Below are positions 22,419 through 31,917 of a stretch of DNA of 64,000 bases, piece after piece. The DNA comes from Halomonas beimenensis (GTDB taxonomy: Bacteria > Pseudomonadota > Gammaproteobacteria > Pseudomonadales > Halomonadaceae). Below the pieces are notes generated by a model. It made no database searches, was not told the DNA's origin, and saw nothing but the letters and a program-made list of their open reading frames with translations. The position numbers were made by a program, and so were the translations under genes. The stretch's first letter is position 1. Each line of letters opens with the position of its first letter. Location: the NCBI RefSeq assembly GCF_002549795.1, contig NZ_CP021435.1, forward strand, positions 186,001 through 250,000, in the 5' to 3' direction.

Positions 22419-22856
22419 TCAGCCCCCGAGCTGCTTCTCCTTGAGCTCGGCCAGGGTCTTGCAGTCGACACACAGGGTGGCGGTGGGGCGCGCCTCGAGT
22501 CGACGGATGCCGATCTCGACGCCGCAGGCCTCACAGAAGCCGTAATCATCCTCGTCGATCTTCTCGAGGGTCTCGTTGATCTTCTTGAGCAGCTTGCGCT
22601 CCCGATCCCGGGTGCGCAGTTCGAGGCTGAAGCCTTCTTCCTGGGTGGCGCGGTCCGCCGGATCGGCGTAGTTGTTCGCCTCCTCCTGAAGATGACGCAC
22701 CGTGCGATCGACCTCCTCCATCAGCTCCTGCTTCCAACCCTCGAGGATCTGTCGGAAGTGCTCGAGCTGCTTCTCGTTCATGTACTCTTCACCCGGTGCC
22801 GGCTCGTACGGGGTGAATTTCTTGGGCGCTTCCATCTTCCGTTCTGCTACTGGCAT
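22419..22856 (-). CDS. dksA: RNA polymerase-binding transcription factor DksA
   Basis: DksA binds the RNA polymerase secondary channel and, with ppGpp, reprograms transcription in the stringent response, notably at rRNA promoters. The 145-residue protein has the coiled-coil with acidic tip ([15 protein letters not shown]) and a C-terminal zinc finger CEACG...CVDC. The start [14 protein letters not shown] was chosen because AGGCAGG precedes it; an in-frame ATG 13 codons upstream is less likely. The [19 protein letters not shown] segment matches E. coli DksA closely. Confidence 0.96.
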   Translation of the reverse strand: MPVAERKMEAPKKFTPYEPAPGEEYMNEKQLEHFRQILEGWKQELMEEVDRTVRHLQEEANNYADPADRATQEEGFSLELRTRDRERKLLKKINETLEKIDEDDYGFCEACGVEIGIRRLEARPTATLCVDCKTLAELKEKQLGG

Positions 22857-22937
22857 GGCACCTGCCTCGTGTCTCGTGTGACTGCTGCTGATCAATACCC
22901 GCCGCGATGCTGAGGTATCTCACGCCAAAGGGATGCT

Positions 22938-22966
22938 TGTTTAGCGAAAAAACGCCACCTTTGCAA
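22938..22966 (-). promoter_or_regulatory. Possible dksA promoter
   Basis: On the minus strand TTGCAA (22966-22961) and TAAACA (22943-22938) are 17 bases apart, about 80 bases before the dksA start. The boxes are moderately conserved, so this is tentative. Confidence 0.35.
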
Positions 22967-23083
22967 TACCCCGCCCGGTCGCCCCTGCGTCGGCGCGCCA
23001 AAAGTCGTAACATGCGGTCTTTGACTATGGCAGGGCGAAAAGATGCCCGCCAAGTCCATGATGCCGTTCAGAGGAGACCCCGC

Positions 23084-24253
23084 ATGTCCTGGAGCGCGCG
23101 ACTGGATGCCGTCGCCCCCTTCCGCGTGATGAGCCTGCTGGAGACGGCCCAGGCCCGGGAGGCCGACGGCCATGACGTCATCCATCTGGAGGTCGGCGAG
23201 CCCGACTTCCCCACGCCGGCCCCGATCGTGGCCGCCGGCCGGCGCGCCCTCGACGAGGGGCGGACCCGCTATACTCCGGCCGCGGGGCTGCCGGCGCTGC
23301 GCGAGGCCATCGCCGGCCACTATGCGCGCCACTTCGCCGCCGAGGTCGACCCGGCCCGCATCATCGTCACCCCGGGGGCTTCCGGCGCCCTGTTGCTGGC
23401 CAGCCAGCTGCTGGTGGAGCGCGGCGACCGGGTGGTGATGGCCGACCCGACCTACCCCTGCAATCGCCATTTCATGGCGCTCGCCGGCGCCGAGGTCGAG
23501 GCCGTGCCGGTCGGCCCGGATAGCGGCTGGCAGCTGGATGCCGCGCGACTCGCCGGTCACTGGCGAAGCGACACCCGGCTGGCGATGCTGGCCACGCCCT
23601 CCAACCCCACCGGCCATATGCTCGATACACCGGCACTGGCCGCGGTGGCCGAGACCGTCGCCGCCCGTGGCGGCCACCTGCTGGTCGACGAGATCTACCA
23701 GGGCCTCTGCTACGACTTGCCGCCGCTCTCGGCGGCGGCCATCGCCCCGGAGGCCTTCGTGGTCAACAGCTTCTCCAAGTACTTCGGCATGACCGGCTGG
23801 CGCCTGGGCTGGCTGGTGGCCCCGGAGGCCGCCGTGGAGCCGCTGACCCGGCTGGCCCAGAACGTCTTCCTGGCCGCGCCGACACCGGCCCAGCATGCCG
23901 CCCTGGCGGCCTTCGAGCCCGGGTGCCGCGACATCCTGGAGGCGCGTCGGGAGGCGCTCGGCCGCCGTCGCGATGCCCTGCTCGAGGGCCTGGCGAGCCT
24001 GGGCCTGGCCCCCGACGTGCCGCCCCAGGGGGCCTTCTACCTGTGGCTGGACATCTCCCGCTACAGCCGCGACAGCGAGGCCTTCTGCCGACGCCTGCTG
24101 GAGGAGGAGAACGTCGCCATCACCCCGGGCACCGACTTCGCCCTGCAGGGCGGGGAGCATCACGTGCGCATCGCCTTCACCACCGAGATCGACCGCCTGG
24201 AGGCGGCGGTGGAGCGCATCGGCCGCTTCCTGGGCCGGCAGGGGGTGGCCTGA
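23084..24253 (+). CDS. PLP-dependent aminotransferase, class I/II
   Basis: The 389-residue enzyme belongs to the fold-type I aminotransferases. It shows LEVGEPDFPTP near the N-terminus, the ATPSNPTG segment, DEIYQGL and the cofactor-binding Lys232 in NSFSKYFGMTGWRLGW, plus a C-terminal Arg for the substrate carboxylate (HHVRIAF). Its substrate cannot be named; proteins of this group act on aspartate, alanine or aromatic amino acids. The ATG has GAGGAG nine bases upstream. It shares one base with sfsA (TGATG), so the two are cotranscribed. Confidence 0.88.
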   Translation: MSWSARLDAVAPFRVMSLLETAQAREADGHDVIHLEVGEPDFPTPAPIVAAGRRALDEGRTRYTPAAGLPALREAIAGHYARHFAAEVDPARIIVTPGASGALLLASQLLVERGDRVVMADPTYPCNRHFMALAGAEVEAVPVGPDSGWQLDAARLAGHWRSDTRLAMLATPSNPTGHMLDTPALAAVAETVAARGGHLLVDEIYQGLCYDLPPLSAAAIAPEAFVVNSFSKYFGMTGWRLGWLVAPEAAVEPLTRLAQNVFLAAPTPAQHAALAAFEPGCRDILEARREALGRRRDALLEGLASLGLAPDVPPQGAFYLWLDISRYSRDSEAFCRRLLEEENVAITPGTDFALQGGEHHVRIAFTTEIDRLEAAVERIGRFLGRQGVA

Positions 24254-25008
24254 TGCGCTATCCCGAGCTGGTGTCCGGCACCCTGCTGCGCCGCTACAAG
24301 CGCTTCCTGGCCGACGTGCGCCTCGACGATGGCCGCGAGGTGGTCGCCCACTGTCCCAACACCGGCTCCATGCGTGCGGTCAACGTGCCGGGCTGCCGGG
24401 TGTGGCTGGCGCCCAGCGACGACCGCCGGCGCAAGCTGGCCTGGACCTGGGAGCTGATCGAGTTGCCCCAGCCGGACGGGGAGATCGCCCTGGCCTCCGT
24501 GCATACCGGCCGCACCAATCGCATCGTCGAGGAGGCCCTGGCGGCCGGTCGGGTCGAGGAGCTGGCCGACCTGGGCACCGTGAAGCGCGAGGCCCGGGTG
24601 GCCGGCGCACGGCTGGACTTCCGGCTGGGCGACGGGGAGGGCGAGGCGAGCTACGTGGAGGTCAAGCAGGTGACCCTGCGCGAGGTCGACGGCCACGGCT
24701 ACTTCCCCGATGCGGTCAGCGAGCGGGGCCGCAAGCATCTGGAGGTCCTGGCGGGCCTGGCGGCGCAGGGACACCGTGCCGTGCTGCTGTTCTGCGTGGC
24801 CCACGAGGGCATTCGGGGAGTGTCGCCGGCGGCCCACCTGGACCCGGCCTATGCCGCCGCCCTGCGCCGGGTGGCAGACCAGGGCGTGGAACTGCTGGCC
24901 CGGGAATGCCGCTTCGAGCGAGACGCCGGGCGGCCGGTGGGCGTCTCGCTCGGCGAGGCGCTGGCGGTGGACCCGGGGCGGGACCTGCCGGTTCAGCGAT
25001 CGATATAG
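24253..25008 (+). CDS. sfsA: DNA/RNA nuclease SfsA
   Basis: SfsA was first described as affecting maltose genes in E. coli and is now classed as a DNA-binding protein with a nuclease-like fold. The 251-residue product has the expected signatures: LRRYKRFLADVRL, HCPNTGSMRA, SYVEVKQVTL (nuclease-like E-x-K), and FPDAVSERGRKHL. It starts at the stop codon of the aminotransferase gene and ends overlapping the convergent DUF4426 gene by 16 bases. Confidence 0.93.
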   Translation: MRYPELVSGTLLRRYKRFLADVRLDDGREVVAHCPNTGSMRAVNVPGCRVWLAPSDDRRRKLAWTWELIELPQPDGEIALASVHTGRTNRIVEEALAAGRVEELADLGTVKREARVAGARLDFRLGDGEGEASYVEVKQVTLREVDGHGYFPDAVSERGRKHLEVLAGLAAQGHRAVLLFCVAHEGIRGVSPAAHLDPAYAAALRRVADQGVELLARECRFERDAGRPVGVSLGEALAVDPGRDLPVQRSI

Positions 25009-25442
25009 AAGCGCTGCACGAAGCCGATCTCCGCCGGCGGGGCGTCGGGGTCCGGGGAGACCTCGAGCTCGAAGCGCATGGGCTCGCCCTCGTGGATGCG
25101 GAAGGTGGCGATGTGGTACAGGCTCTCGCCGTCGCGCACCGCGCGGAAGTCCAGCGACAACGGCTGGCCGGTCAGCCCGCTGACCTTGCCGTCGACCCGG
25201 GCGTTCACCGAGCGGGTCGTGCCGTCCTCCTGCTCCTCCAGCACGCTGACGTTGAGCATGCCCATGGCCCGGCTGCGCTGGATGCCCGCGGCCGTGGCCA
25301 CCTCGGGGGTCAGGAAGCTGGTGTTCAGGGCATTGTAGTGGATCTGGTAGTCGCCATACTGCTCGTACTGCTGGGCCTGGGCCAGCGGGGCGGCCAGCAG
25401 CAGGCCGGCGGCCAGCCCGCCCAGAAGCTGTCGAATCCTCAT
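24993..25442 (-). CDS. DUF4426 secreted/periplasmic protein
   Basis: The 149-residue product has a clear signal peptide (MRIRQLLGGLAAGLLLAAPLAQA) with a cleavage site after AQA. The mature part begins QQYEQYGDYQIHYNALNTSFL and matches my memory of the DUF4426 family, found next to metW in Pseudomonas and relatives. Function is unknown. The ATG at 25442 was chosen for the signal peptide. It lies downstream of metX-metW on the same strand, and its end overlaps sfsA by 16 bases. Confidence 0.75.
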   Translation of the reverse strand: MRIRQLLGGLAAGLLLAAPLAQAQQYEQYGDYQIHYNALNTSFLTPEVATAAGIQRSRAMGMLNVSVLEEQEDGTTRSVNARVDGKVSGLTGQPLSLDFRAVRDGESLYHIATFRIHEGEPMRFELEVSPDPDAPPAEIGFVQRFYIDR

Positions 25443-25488
25443 GCCGATTTCCCTCCTTCGCGGTTCCATGGTCTCGGCCTCGCCCGGC

Positions 25489-26091
25489 TCAACCCTCGCC
25501 GCGGGCGACCCGGAAGATGGCGATCTCACCGAACAGGTTAGGCCACAGCCGAGAGGTCCAGTGTCCCTCGTGACCGCCGACGCCCACCGCCCGGTCGACG
25601 ATTATCAGACCCTTGTCCCGGCACAGGTGTTCAAAGTCGTTGAAGGTCGACAGGTGGATGTTGGGCGTGTCGTACCAGGCATGGGGCAGCGACTTGGACA
25701 CCGGCATGTAGCCGCGCAGGCCCAGGTGCACCCGGTGGCGCCAGTAGGCGAAGTTGGGGAAGGTGATGATGCACTCCCCGGCGACGCGGAGCATCTCGTC
25801 GAGCATGCGGTCCGGGCGGCGCAGGGCCTGGAGGGCCTGAGTCATCACCACCAGGTCGCAGGCGTCGTCCTCGAAGTTGGAGAGGCCCTCGTCGAGGTTC
25901 TGCTCGATGACGTTGACGCCCCGGGCCAGGCAGGCGGTGATGCCGTCGGGGTCGATCTCCAGGCCGTAGCCGGTGACGCCTTTCGCCTGTGCCAGGGCGG
26001 CCAGCAGGGTGCCGTCGCCACAGCCCAGGTCGAGGACCCGGGCCCCCTGGGGCACCCAGTCATGGATCAATTGCAGGTCGGCGCGCATCAT
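25489..26091 (-). CDS. metW: Methionine biosynthesis protein MetW (methyltransferase-like)
   Basis: MetW is a small SAM-methyltransferase-like protein that accompanies MetX in methionine synthesis in many proteobacteria and actinobacteria. The 200-residue sequence has the SAM-binding motif [12 protein letters not shown], then [22 protein letters not shown], which is typical of MetW. The ATG at 26091 overlaps the metX stop by four bases (ATGA), showing translational coupling. DUF4426 follows. Confidence 0.95.
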   Translation of the reverse strand: MMRADLQLIHDWVPQGARVLDLGCGDGTLLAALAQAKGVTGYGLEIDPDGITACLARGVNVIEQNLDEGLSNFEDDACDLVVMTQALQALRRPDRMLDEMLRVAGECIITFPNFAYWRHRVHLGLRGYMPVSKSLPHAWYDTPNIHLSTFNDFEHLCRDKGLIIVDRAVGVGGHEGHWTSRLWPNLFGEIAIFRVARGEG

Positions 26092-27245
26092 CGGCGGTCC
26101 TCCAGTCCCTGGTCATGGGCCACGCGCGCCATGAAGGCGGCGAACACCGCCTGGTAGCGCGGCTCGGGCAACAGGAAGGCGTCATGCCCGTGGGGCGAGT
26201 CGATGTTGACGTAGCTCACCGGCTTGCCGGCCCGGATCAGCGCATTGGCCAACTCCTTGGATCGGGAAGGCGGGAAGCGCCAGTCGCTGGAGAAGCTGAC
26301 CACCAGGAAGGGGCAGCTCGCCGGCGCCAGCGCCGCCGCCAGGTCGCCGCCGCGGGCCGCGGCCGGATCGAAGTAGTCCAGCGCCTTGGTCATCAGCAGG
26401 TAGGTGTTGGCGTCGAAGGAGGTGGAGAAGGTATCGCCCTGGTAGCGGAGGTAGGACTCCACCTGGAACTCCACGTCGTAGCCGAAGTTGAAATCCTCGC
26501 TGCGCAGGTCGCGACCGAACTTGCTGCCCATGGCGTCTTCCGACAGGTAGGTGATGTGACCCACCATCCGCGCCAGCTTGAGGCCCCGACGGGGCAGGGT
26601 GCCATGCTCGGCGTAGTGGCCGTCGTGGAAGTCGGGATCCGAGCGGATGGCCTGACGGGCCACCTCGTTGAAGGCGATGTTCTGGGCCGAGAGCTTGGGG
26701 GTGGCCGCGATCACGGCGGCATGCGCGATGCGCTCGGGATAGGACAGGGTCCACTGCAGCACCTGCATGCCGCCCAGGCTGCCGCCCACTACGGCGGCGA
26801 AGCGCTCGATGCCCAGCCGGTCGGCCAGCCGCGCCTGGCTGTGGACCCAGTCGAGCACCGTCATCATCGGGAAGTCCGGCCCCCAAGGCTCGCCGGTCTC
26901 GGGATTCGGGGTATTGGGCCCGGTGCTGCCGTGACAGCCCCCCAGGTTGTTCACCGACACCACGAAGAATCGGTCGGTGTCGATGGACTTGCCGGGACCG
27001 ATGTGGGCGTCCCACCAGCCCGGCTTGCGTTCGTCCAGGGAGTGGTAGCCGGCGGCATGGTGGTGTCCGGACAGCGCATGGCAGATCAGGATGGCGTTGG
27101 TGCGCTCGGCGTTGAGGGTGCCGTAGGTCTCGTAGACCAGGTCATAGGCCGGCAGCGTCCTGCCGCAGGCCAGGGGCAAGGGGTCGTCGAAGTGCGCCGT
27201 TTCCGGCGTCACCAGGCCGACCGAATCTTGGGGCAGCTCGGTCAT
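26088..27245 (-). CDS. metX: Homoserine O-acyltransferase (MetX)
   Basis: MetX activates homoserine by O-acylation, the first committed step of methionine synthesis. The 385-residue alpha/beta-hydrolase has the nucleophile Ser156 in GGSLGGMQ, with Asp and His in the C-terminal third (SPHGHDAFL). Many gammaproteobacterial MetX enzymes use succinyl-CoA rather than acetyl-CoA; which one applies here cannot be decided by eye. metW is coupled to its end. The upstream gap contains a REP-like palindrome. Confidence 0.95.
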   Translation of the reverse strand: MTELPQDSVGLVTPETAHFDDPLPLACGRTLPAYDLVYETYGTLNAERTNAILICHALSGHHHAAGYHSLDERKPGWWDAHIGPGKSIDTDRFFVVSVNNLGGCHGSTGPNTPNPETGEPWGPDFPMMTVLDWVHSQARLADRLGIERFAAVVGGSLGGMQVLQWTLSYPERIAHAAVIAATPKLSAQNIAFNEVARQAIRSDPDFHDGHYAEHGTLPRRGLKLARMVGHITYLSEDAMGSKFGRDLRSEDFNFGYDVEFQVESYLRYQGDTFSTSFDANTYLLMTKALDYFDPAAARGGDLAAALAPASCPFLVVSFSSDWRFPPSRSKELANALIRAGKPVSYVNIDSPHGHDAFLLPEPRYQAVFAAFMARVAHDQGLEDRR

Positions 27246-27278
27246 CTATCGTGTCGTGTCCAGTCGTTATCGTTAGCT

Positions 27279-27331
27279 GTAGGAGCGCCGGTCCAGCGCC
27301 TCGCCGCCGATGAGCCCCGCAGGGCTCATCG
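27279..27331. repeat. REP-like palindromic element
   Basis: The segment starts with TGTAGGAGCGCCGG, resembling the heads of REP elements in Pseudomonas and relatives, and ends in a 10-bp hairpin CGATGAGCCC-cgca-GGGCTCATCG (27308-27331). No T run follows on either strand, so it is not a standard terminator. It lies in the yggT-metX gap. Confidence 0.5.
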
Positions 27332-27355
27332 CGCGCCCGTTGGGCAAAGGCGTGC

Positions 27356-27949
27356 CTAGAGGCCGACCAGGGCGCCGACCACGCCGGCGGCCCGGACCAG
27401 CGAGCCCACCACGATACCATCGATGAGACTGATGGCGATGAACACCACGATGGGCGAGAGATCGAGCATGCCCAGCGGCGGGATCACCCGGCGTACCGGG
27501 GCCATGATCGGCTCCACCAGCTGCATCACCAGGATGGCACCCGGGTGGCTGGCCTGGGGCGCCACCCAGCTGAGGATGATCATCACGATCAGGGCGAAGA
27601 AATAGATCTTGAGGATGGCGTTGGCCAGCGCGGCCACCGCCCCGATGGCCAGGTCATCCAGCGGCGCCATGCCGTAGCCGGCGATCTGCAGGATGGCGAT
27701 GATCGCCACCAGCTTGATCACGAAGCCGCTGGCGAGGGTGGCCAGGTCGAAGCGTCCCATCACCGGGCCGAGGAAGGCCTGGAAGGGCCGCACCGCCGGC
27801 TGGGTCAGCTTCACCACCGACTGGCTGATGGGGTTGTAATAGTCCGCCCGGGATGCCTGCAGCAGGAAGCGCAGCATCAGCAGGAACAGGTAGATGTTGA
27901 CGAGGGTGTTGATCAGCAAGAGACCGGCGTTTCCCAATTGACTGCCCAT
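27356..27949 (-). CDS. yggT: YggT family membrane protein
   Basis: The 197-residue protein has two YggT repeats, each with paired hydrophobic helices (about 10-30, 60-90, 105-130 and 165-190). Typical segments are LLQASRADYYNPISQSVVKLTQP and the second-repeat LVEPIMAPVRRVIPPLGMLDLSPIV. YggT proteins are linked to osmotic tolerance or cell division/photosystem factors in other groups; the exact role is unclear. The order yggS-proC-yggT is widely conserved. Confidence 0.88.
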   Translation of the reverse strand: MGSQLGNAGLLLINTLVNIYLFLLMLRFLLQASRADYYNPISQSVVKLTQPAVRPFQAFLGPVMGRFDLATLASGFVIKLVAIIAILQIAGYGMAPLDDLAIGAVAALANAILKIYFFALIVMIILSWVAPQASHPGAILVMQLVEPIMAPVRRVIPPLGMLDLSPIVVFIAISLIDGIVVGSLVRAAGVVGALVGL

Positions 27950-27994
27950 CAGGGCTCCTCCATGTCGTGTGCGTACGGGCGCGTGGATGGGCGG

Positions 27995-28819
27995 TCAGCG
28001 CTTGCCCAGTTCCTCGGCCATCTCCCGGGCGCGGGTCGCGCAGGCGTCCATGGCCTCGGCCATGATGCGGCGCAGGCCGGCGTCCTCCAGGTGCGCGATG
28101 GCGCGCTCGGTGGTGCCGCCCGGCGACATCACGTTGCGCTTCAGCTCGCCCGGGGTCTTGTCGCTGTCCATCGCCATGCGCGCCGCGCCGAAGGCGGTCT
28201 GCATGGCCAGGCGGCGGGCGGTGTCGGCGGGCAGGCCCAGCTTGGCGCCGGCCTCCTCCATGGCCTCGAACATCAGGAAGAAATACGCCGGGGCACTGCC
28301 GGACACGGCGGTCACGGCCTCGAGGAGGGCCTCCTCCTCGACCCACTCGACCAGGCCCACCGCCTCGAGCAGCTCGGTGGCCAGGCGGCGCTGGTCCCCG
28401 TCGACCCGGCCGTTGGCATAGAGGCCGGCGGCCCCGGCGCCGACCAGCGAGGGCGTGTTGGGCATGCAGCGCACCACCGCGAGCTCGCCGCCCAGCCAGG
28501 CCTCCAGGGTGTCGGCGGACAGGCCGGCCGCCACCGAGAGGATCAGCGGCTTGTGGGCCTGGACGGCATCGCGCAGGCCGGCGCAGACGTCGTGCATGAT
28601 CTGCGGCTTGACCGCGAGCACCACCACGTCGGCCTCGGACACGGCGGCGGCATTGTCGGTGGAGGTGTGGATGCCCAGCCGCTCGCGGATCGGCGCCAGG
28701 GCGTCCTCATGGGGGGCGGTGGCGGTGATGGCGTCGCGGGGGTAGCCGCTCTCGATCATCCCGCCGATGATGGCGCTGGCCATGTTGCCGGCGCCGATGA
28801 AGGTGACTTGGCTTGCCAT
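27995..28819 (-). CDS. proC: Pyrroline-5-carboxylate reductase
   Basis: ProC reduces pyrroline-5-carboxylate to proline with NAD(P)H. The 274-residue enzyme begins MASQVTFIGAGNMASAIIGG, containing the Rossmann GxGxMA motif, and has the C-terminal signature VMSPGGTTERAIAHLEDAGLRRIM. The ATG at 28819 was preferred over one 22 codons upstream because it aligns with the family start. It lies between yggS and yggT. Confidence 0.96.
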   Translation of the reverse strand: MASQVTFIGAGNMASAIIGGMIESGYPRDAITATAPHEDALAPIRERLGIHTSTDNAAAVSEADVVVLAVKPQIMHDVCAGLRDAVQAHKPLILSVAAGLSADTLEAWLGGELAVVRCMPNTPSLVGAGAAGLYANGRVDGDQRRLATELLEAVGLVEWVEEEALLEAVTAVSGSAPAYFFLMFEAMEEAGAKLGLPADTARRLAMQTAFGAARMAMDSDKTPGELKRNVMSPGGTTERAIAHLEDAGLRRIMAEAMDACATRAREMAEELGKR

Positions 28820-28881
28820 GCGTTCTGTCCTGTCTGGGTCGACGAAGGGTGCCGTCGGCGAGCCGGCGGCGTCGTGAATGC

Positions 28882-29589
28882 TCAATGGAAGCGCTGGCGC
28901 TCCCCGAAGATGGCGGTGCCGAGGCGCACCAGGGTGGCGCCCTCGACGACGGCGGCCTCCAGGTCGCCGCTCATGCCCATCGACAGGGTGTCGAGATGCG
29001 CCTCCGGGAAGCGCGCGTTCAGCGCCTCCAGGGCCTCGCGCAGTCGAGCGAAGGGACGGCGTTGCTCGACGAGGGTCTCGGCGGGGGCCGGGATCGCCAT
29101 CAGGCCGCGCAGCCGCAGTCGGGGCATCCCCAGCACGGCCTCGGCCAGGGTGGGCAGCTCGTCGAGGGACACGCCGGACTTCGAGGCTTCCCCGCTGATG
29201 TTGACCTGCAGGCAGACGTTCAGCGCCGGCAGGTCCTCGCTGCGTTGATCGTTGAGACGCCGGGCGATCTTCTCGCGGTCTAGGCTGTGTACCCAGGCGA
29301 AATGCTCGGCCACGTCGCGGGTCTTGTTGGATTGCAGCGGCCCGATGAAATGCCAGACGATGTCGCCCAGATCCGCGAGCTCGGCCTGCTTGTCGAGGGC
29401 TTCCTGGACGTAGTTCTCGCCGAAGTCGCGCTGTCCCAGGCGGTGGGCCTCGCGGATCATGGCGGCCGGCTTGGTCTTGCTGACGGCGAGCAGCGCCGCG
29501 TCGCCGGCGGGACGGCCGGCGTCGGCCAGCGCCGCCTCGAGCCGGCGGCGGGCGGCGGTCAAGGACTCGGAAAGTACCAGATCCGTCAT
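28882..29589 (-). CDS. yggS: PLP homeostasis protein YggS
   Basis: YggS (PLPBP) binds pyridoxal phosphate and keeps the B6 pool and some amino acid pools balanced. The 235-residue protein has the single-domain alanine-racemase-like barrel signatures: LLAVSKTKPA with the PLP lysine, FGENYVQE, WHFIGPLQSNK, and LSMGMSGDLEAA. It stands upstream of proC on the same strand, and diverges from pilT. Confidence 0.95.
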   Translation of the reverse strand: MTDLVLSESLTAARRRLEAALADAGRPAGDAALLAVSKTKPAAMIREAHRLGQRDFGENYVQEALDKQAELADLGDIVWHFIGPLQSNKTRDVAEHFAWVHSLDREKIARRLNDQRSEDLPALNVCLQVNISGEASKSGVSLDELPTLAEAVLGMPRLRLRGLMAIPAPAETLVEQRRPFARLREALEALNARFPEAHLDTLSMGMSGDLEAAVVEGATLVRLGTAIFGERQRFH

Positions 29590-29642
29590 GTCGCGAGGTC
29601 TGTCATACTAAGAACACCTTATCCCGGGAGCAGGGGAACCGC

Positions 29643-30677
29643 ATGGATATTACCGAACTGCTGGCATTCTCGGCAAAACAGAACGCCTCCGATCTCCATC
29701 TCTCGGCGGGCCTGCCGCCGATGATCCGGGTCGACGGCGACATCCGCCGCCTCAACGTGCCGGCCATGGACGACCGCGAGGTCCGCAAGCTGATCTATGA
29801 CATCCTCTCGGATCGGCAGCGTCGGGACTTCGAGGAGTTCTGGGAGGCCGACTTCTCCTTCGAGGTGCCGGGGGTGTCGCGCTTCCGTGTCAACGTCTTC
29901 AACCAGGCGCGCGGCTGCGGGGCGGTGTTCCGTACCATCCCTTCCGAGGTCTGGACGCTCAACGACCTGGGGCTGGGCGAGGTCTTCCGCCGCCTGTCCA
30001 TGCTGCCGCGGGGCCTGGTGCTGGTGACGGGGCCCACCGGCTCGGGCAAGAGCACCACCCTGGCGGCGATGATCGACTACATCAACGACAATCGCTTCGA
30101 GCATATCCTCACCATCGAGGATCCGGTGGAGTTCGTGCATCGCAGCAAGCGCTGCCTGGTCAACCAGCGCGAGGTGCATCGCGACACCCACGGCTTCGCC
30201 CCGGCGCTGCGCAGTGCCCTGCGCGAGGACCCGGACGTGATCCTGGTCGGCGAGATGCGCGACCTGGAGACCATCCGCCTGGCGTTGACCGCGGCGGAGA
30301 CCGGCCACCTGGTGTTCGGGACCCTGCACACCACCTCCGCGGCCAAGACCATCGACCGTATCATCGACGTCTTCCCCGGCGACGAGAAGGCCATGGTGCG
30401 TTCCATGCTCTCCGAGTCGCTGCAGGCGGTGATCTCCCAGGCCCTGCTCAAGCGTCAGGGCGGCGGCCGGGTGGCGGCGCACGAGATCCTCATCGCCACC
30501 TCGGCGGTGCGTAACCTGATCCGTGAGGACAAGGTGGCGCAGATCTACTCGGCCATCCAGACCGGCGGCAACCTGGGCATGCAGACCCTGGACGCCTCCC
30601 TGGCCCGGTTGGTGGCCGACAACGTGGTGGCGCGGGAAGAGGCCCAGGCCAAGGCCAAGGCCGTGCTCGCCAGCTGA
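29643..30677 (+). CDS. pilT: Type IV pilus retraction ATPase PilT
   Basis: PilT is the hexameric ATPase that powers type IV pilus retraction, hence twitching motility. The 344-residue protein starts MDITELLAFSAKQNASDLHLS and has Walker A GPTGSGKST, the Asp and His boxes (EDPVEFVH, HTTSAAKTIDR), and the AIRNLIRE-like C-terminal motif AVRNLIREDK. It is followed by pilU 24 bases later and diverges from yggS, as in Pseudomonas. Confidence 0.97.
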   Translation: MDITELLAFSAKQNASDLHLSAGLPPMIRVDGDIRRLNVPAMDDREVRKLIYDILSDRQRRDFEEFWEADFSFEVPGVSRFRVNVFNQARGCGAVFRTIPSEVWTLNDLGLGEVFRRLSMLPRGLVLVTGPTGSGKSTTLAAMIDYINDNRFEHILTIEDPVEFVHRSKRCLVNQREVHRDTHGFAPALRSALREDPDVILVGEMRDLETIRLALTAAETGHLVFGTLHTTSAAKTIDRIIDVFPGDEKAMVRSMLSESLQAVISQALLKRQGGGRVAAHEILIATSAVRNLIREDKVAQIYSAIQTGGNLGMQTLDASLARLVADNVVAREEAQAKAKAVLAS

Positions 30678-30701
30678 TGGCATGCTGCAAGGAGTCCTGA
30701 C

Positions 30702-31844
30702 ATGACCGCGAAAGAATGGTTGTACCAGCTGCTGGACATCATGATCGAGAAGGATGCCTCGGACCTGCTGATCTCGGTCAAGGCGCCCCCCACCCTGAAG
30801 ATGGCCGGCAAGCTCACCCCGATGGGCGAGGAAGGGCTGTCCATCGAGCAGGTCAACGAGCTGGTGGGGGCCTCGATGCCGGACAACTATCGGCAGCGCT
30901 TCGTCGACGAGCACGAGGCGAACTTCGCCCTCAGCCTGGAGGGGCGCGGACGATTCCGTGTCAGCGCCTTCCGTCAGCGCAACCAGCCGGCCATGGTGAT
31001 CCGTCGCATCGCCTTCGAGATTCCCCACCTGGAGGAGCTGTCGCTGCCGCCGGTACTCGGGGAGCTGGCCAACATCAAGCGGGGCCTGGTGTTCGTGGTC
31101 GGTGGTACCGGGACGGGCAAGTCGACGACCCTGGCGTCGATGATCCAGCAGCGCAACGAGACCCTCGGCGGCCACATCATCAGCGTCGAGGACCCCATCG
31201 AGTACGTGCACCCGCATCGCAAGGCGATCATCAACCAGCGCGAGGTCGGCATCGACACCGACTCCTTCGAGGTCGCTCTGAAGAACACCCTGCGCCAGGC
31301 GCCGGACGTCATCCTGATCGGCGAGATCCGTACCCGGGAGACCATGGAGCATGCCCTGACCTTCGCCGAGACCGGCCACCTCTGCCTGGCGACCCTGCAT
31401 GCCAACAACGCCAACCAGGCCCTGGACCGCATCATTCACTTCTTCCCCCACGAGCGCCATGACCAGGTGTGGCTGGACCTCTCGCTGAACCTGCGGGCCA
31501 TCGTCGCCCAGCAGCTGCTGCCCACGATGGACGGCGGACGCTGCCCGGCCATCGAGATCATGCTCAAGTCGCCGCTGATCGGCGACCTGGTGCGCAAGGG
31601 GGAAGTCTCCGAGGTCAAGAACATCATGGCCCGCTCGCGGGACATGGGCATGCAGACCTTCGACCAGGCCCTCTATGACCTCTTCAGGCAGGGCCGGATC
31701 AGCGAGGAGGTGGCCCTGGTGCATGCCGATTCGGCCAACGACCTGCGCATGATGATCAAGTACGGCGACGAAGGCGCCGAGGGGTTGGCCGAGGCCAAGG
31801 AGGCGGCCAGTCATCTCTCCCTACGAGGCGAGGACGACTACTAG
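30702..31844 (+). CDS. pilU: Type IV pilus retraction ATPase PilU
   Basis: PilU is a PilT paralogue that assists retraction. The 380-residue protein has Walker A GGTGTGKST, EDPIEYVHPHRK and HANNANQALDR, and is longer than PilT at its C-terminus, as expected. AAGGAGTCCTGAC precedes the ATG. Type IV pili are also receptors for many filamentous phages, which is relevant to the inovirus at the right end of the window. Confidence 0.96.
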   Translation: MTAKEWLYQLLDIMIEKDASDLLISVKAPPTLKMAGKLTPMGEEGLSIEQVNELVGASMPDNYRQRFVDEHEANFALSLEGRGRFRVSAFRQRNQPAMVIRRIAFEIPHLEELSLPPVLGELANIKRGLVFVVGGTGTGKSTTLASMIQQRNETLGGHIISVEDPIEYVHPHRKAIINQREVGIDTDSFEVALKNTLRQAPDVILIGEIRTRETMEHALTFAETGHLCLATLHANNANQALDRIIHFFPHERHDQVWLDLSLNLRAIVAQQLLPTMDGGRCPAIEIMLKSPLIGDLVRKGEVSEVKNIMARSRDMGMQTFDQALYDLFRQGRISEEVALVHADSANDLRMMIKYGDEGAEGLAEAKEAASHLSLRGEDDY

Positions 31845-31917
31845 CCCCTCGAGCGCGAGCCTTTTCAGATGCCACCTCGAGGCCGATCGCGACCGGTGTC
31901 TGAGCTTGGTGAGTGCA

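Noticed and set aside
19663..22545. A 960-codon plus-strand frame opposite cbrA, cbrX and gluQ
   Set aside because: The translation is Gln/Gly/His-rich noise. It overlaps three well-supported minus-strand genes.
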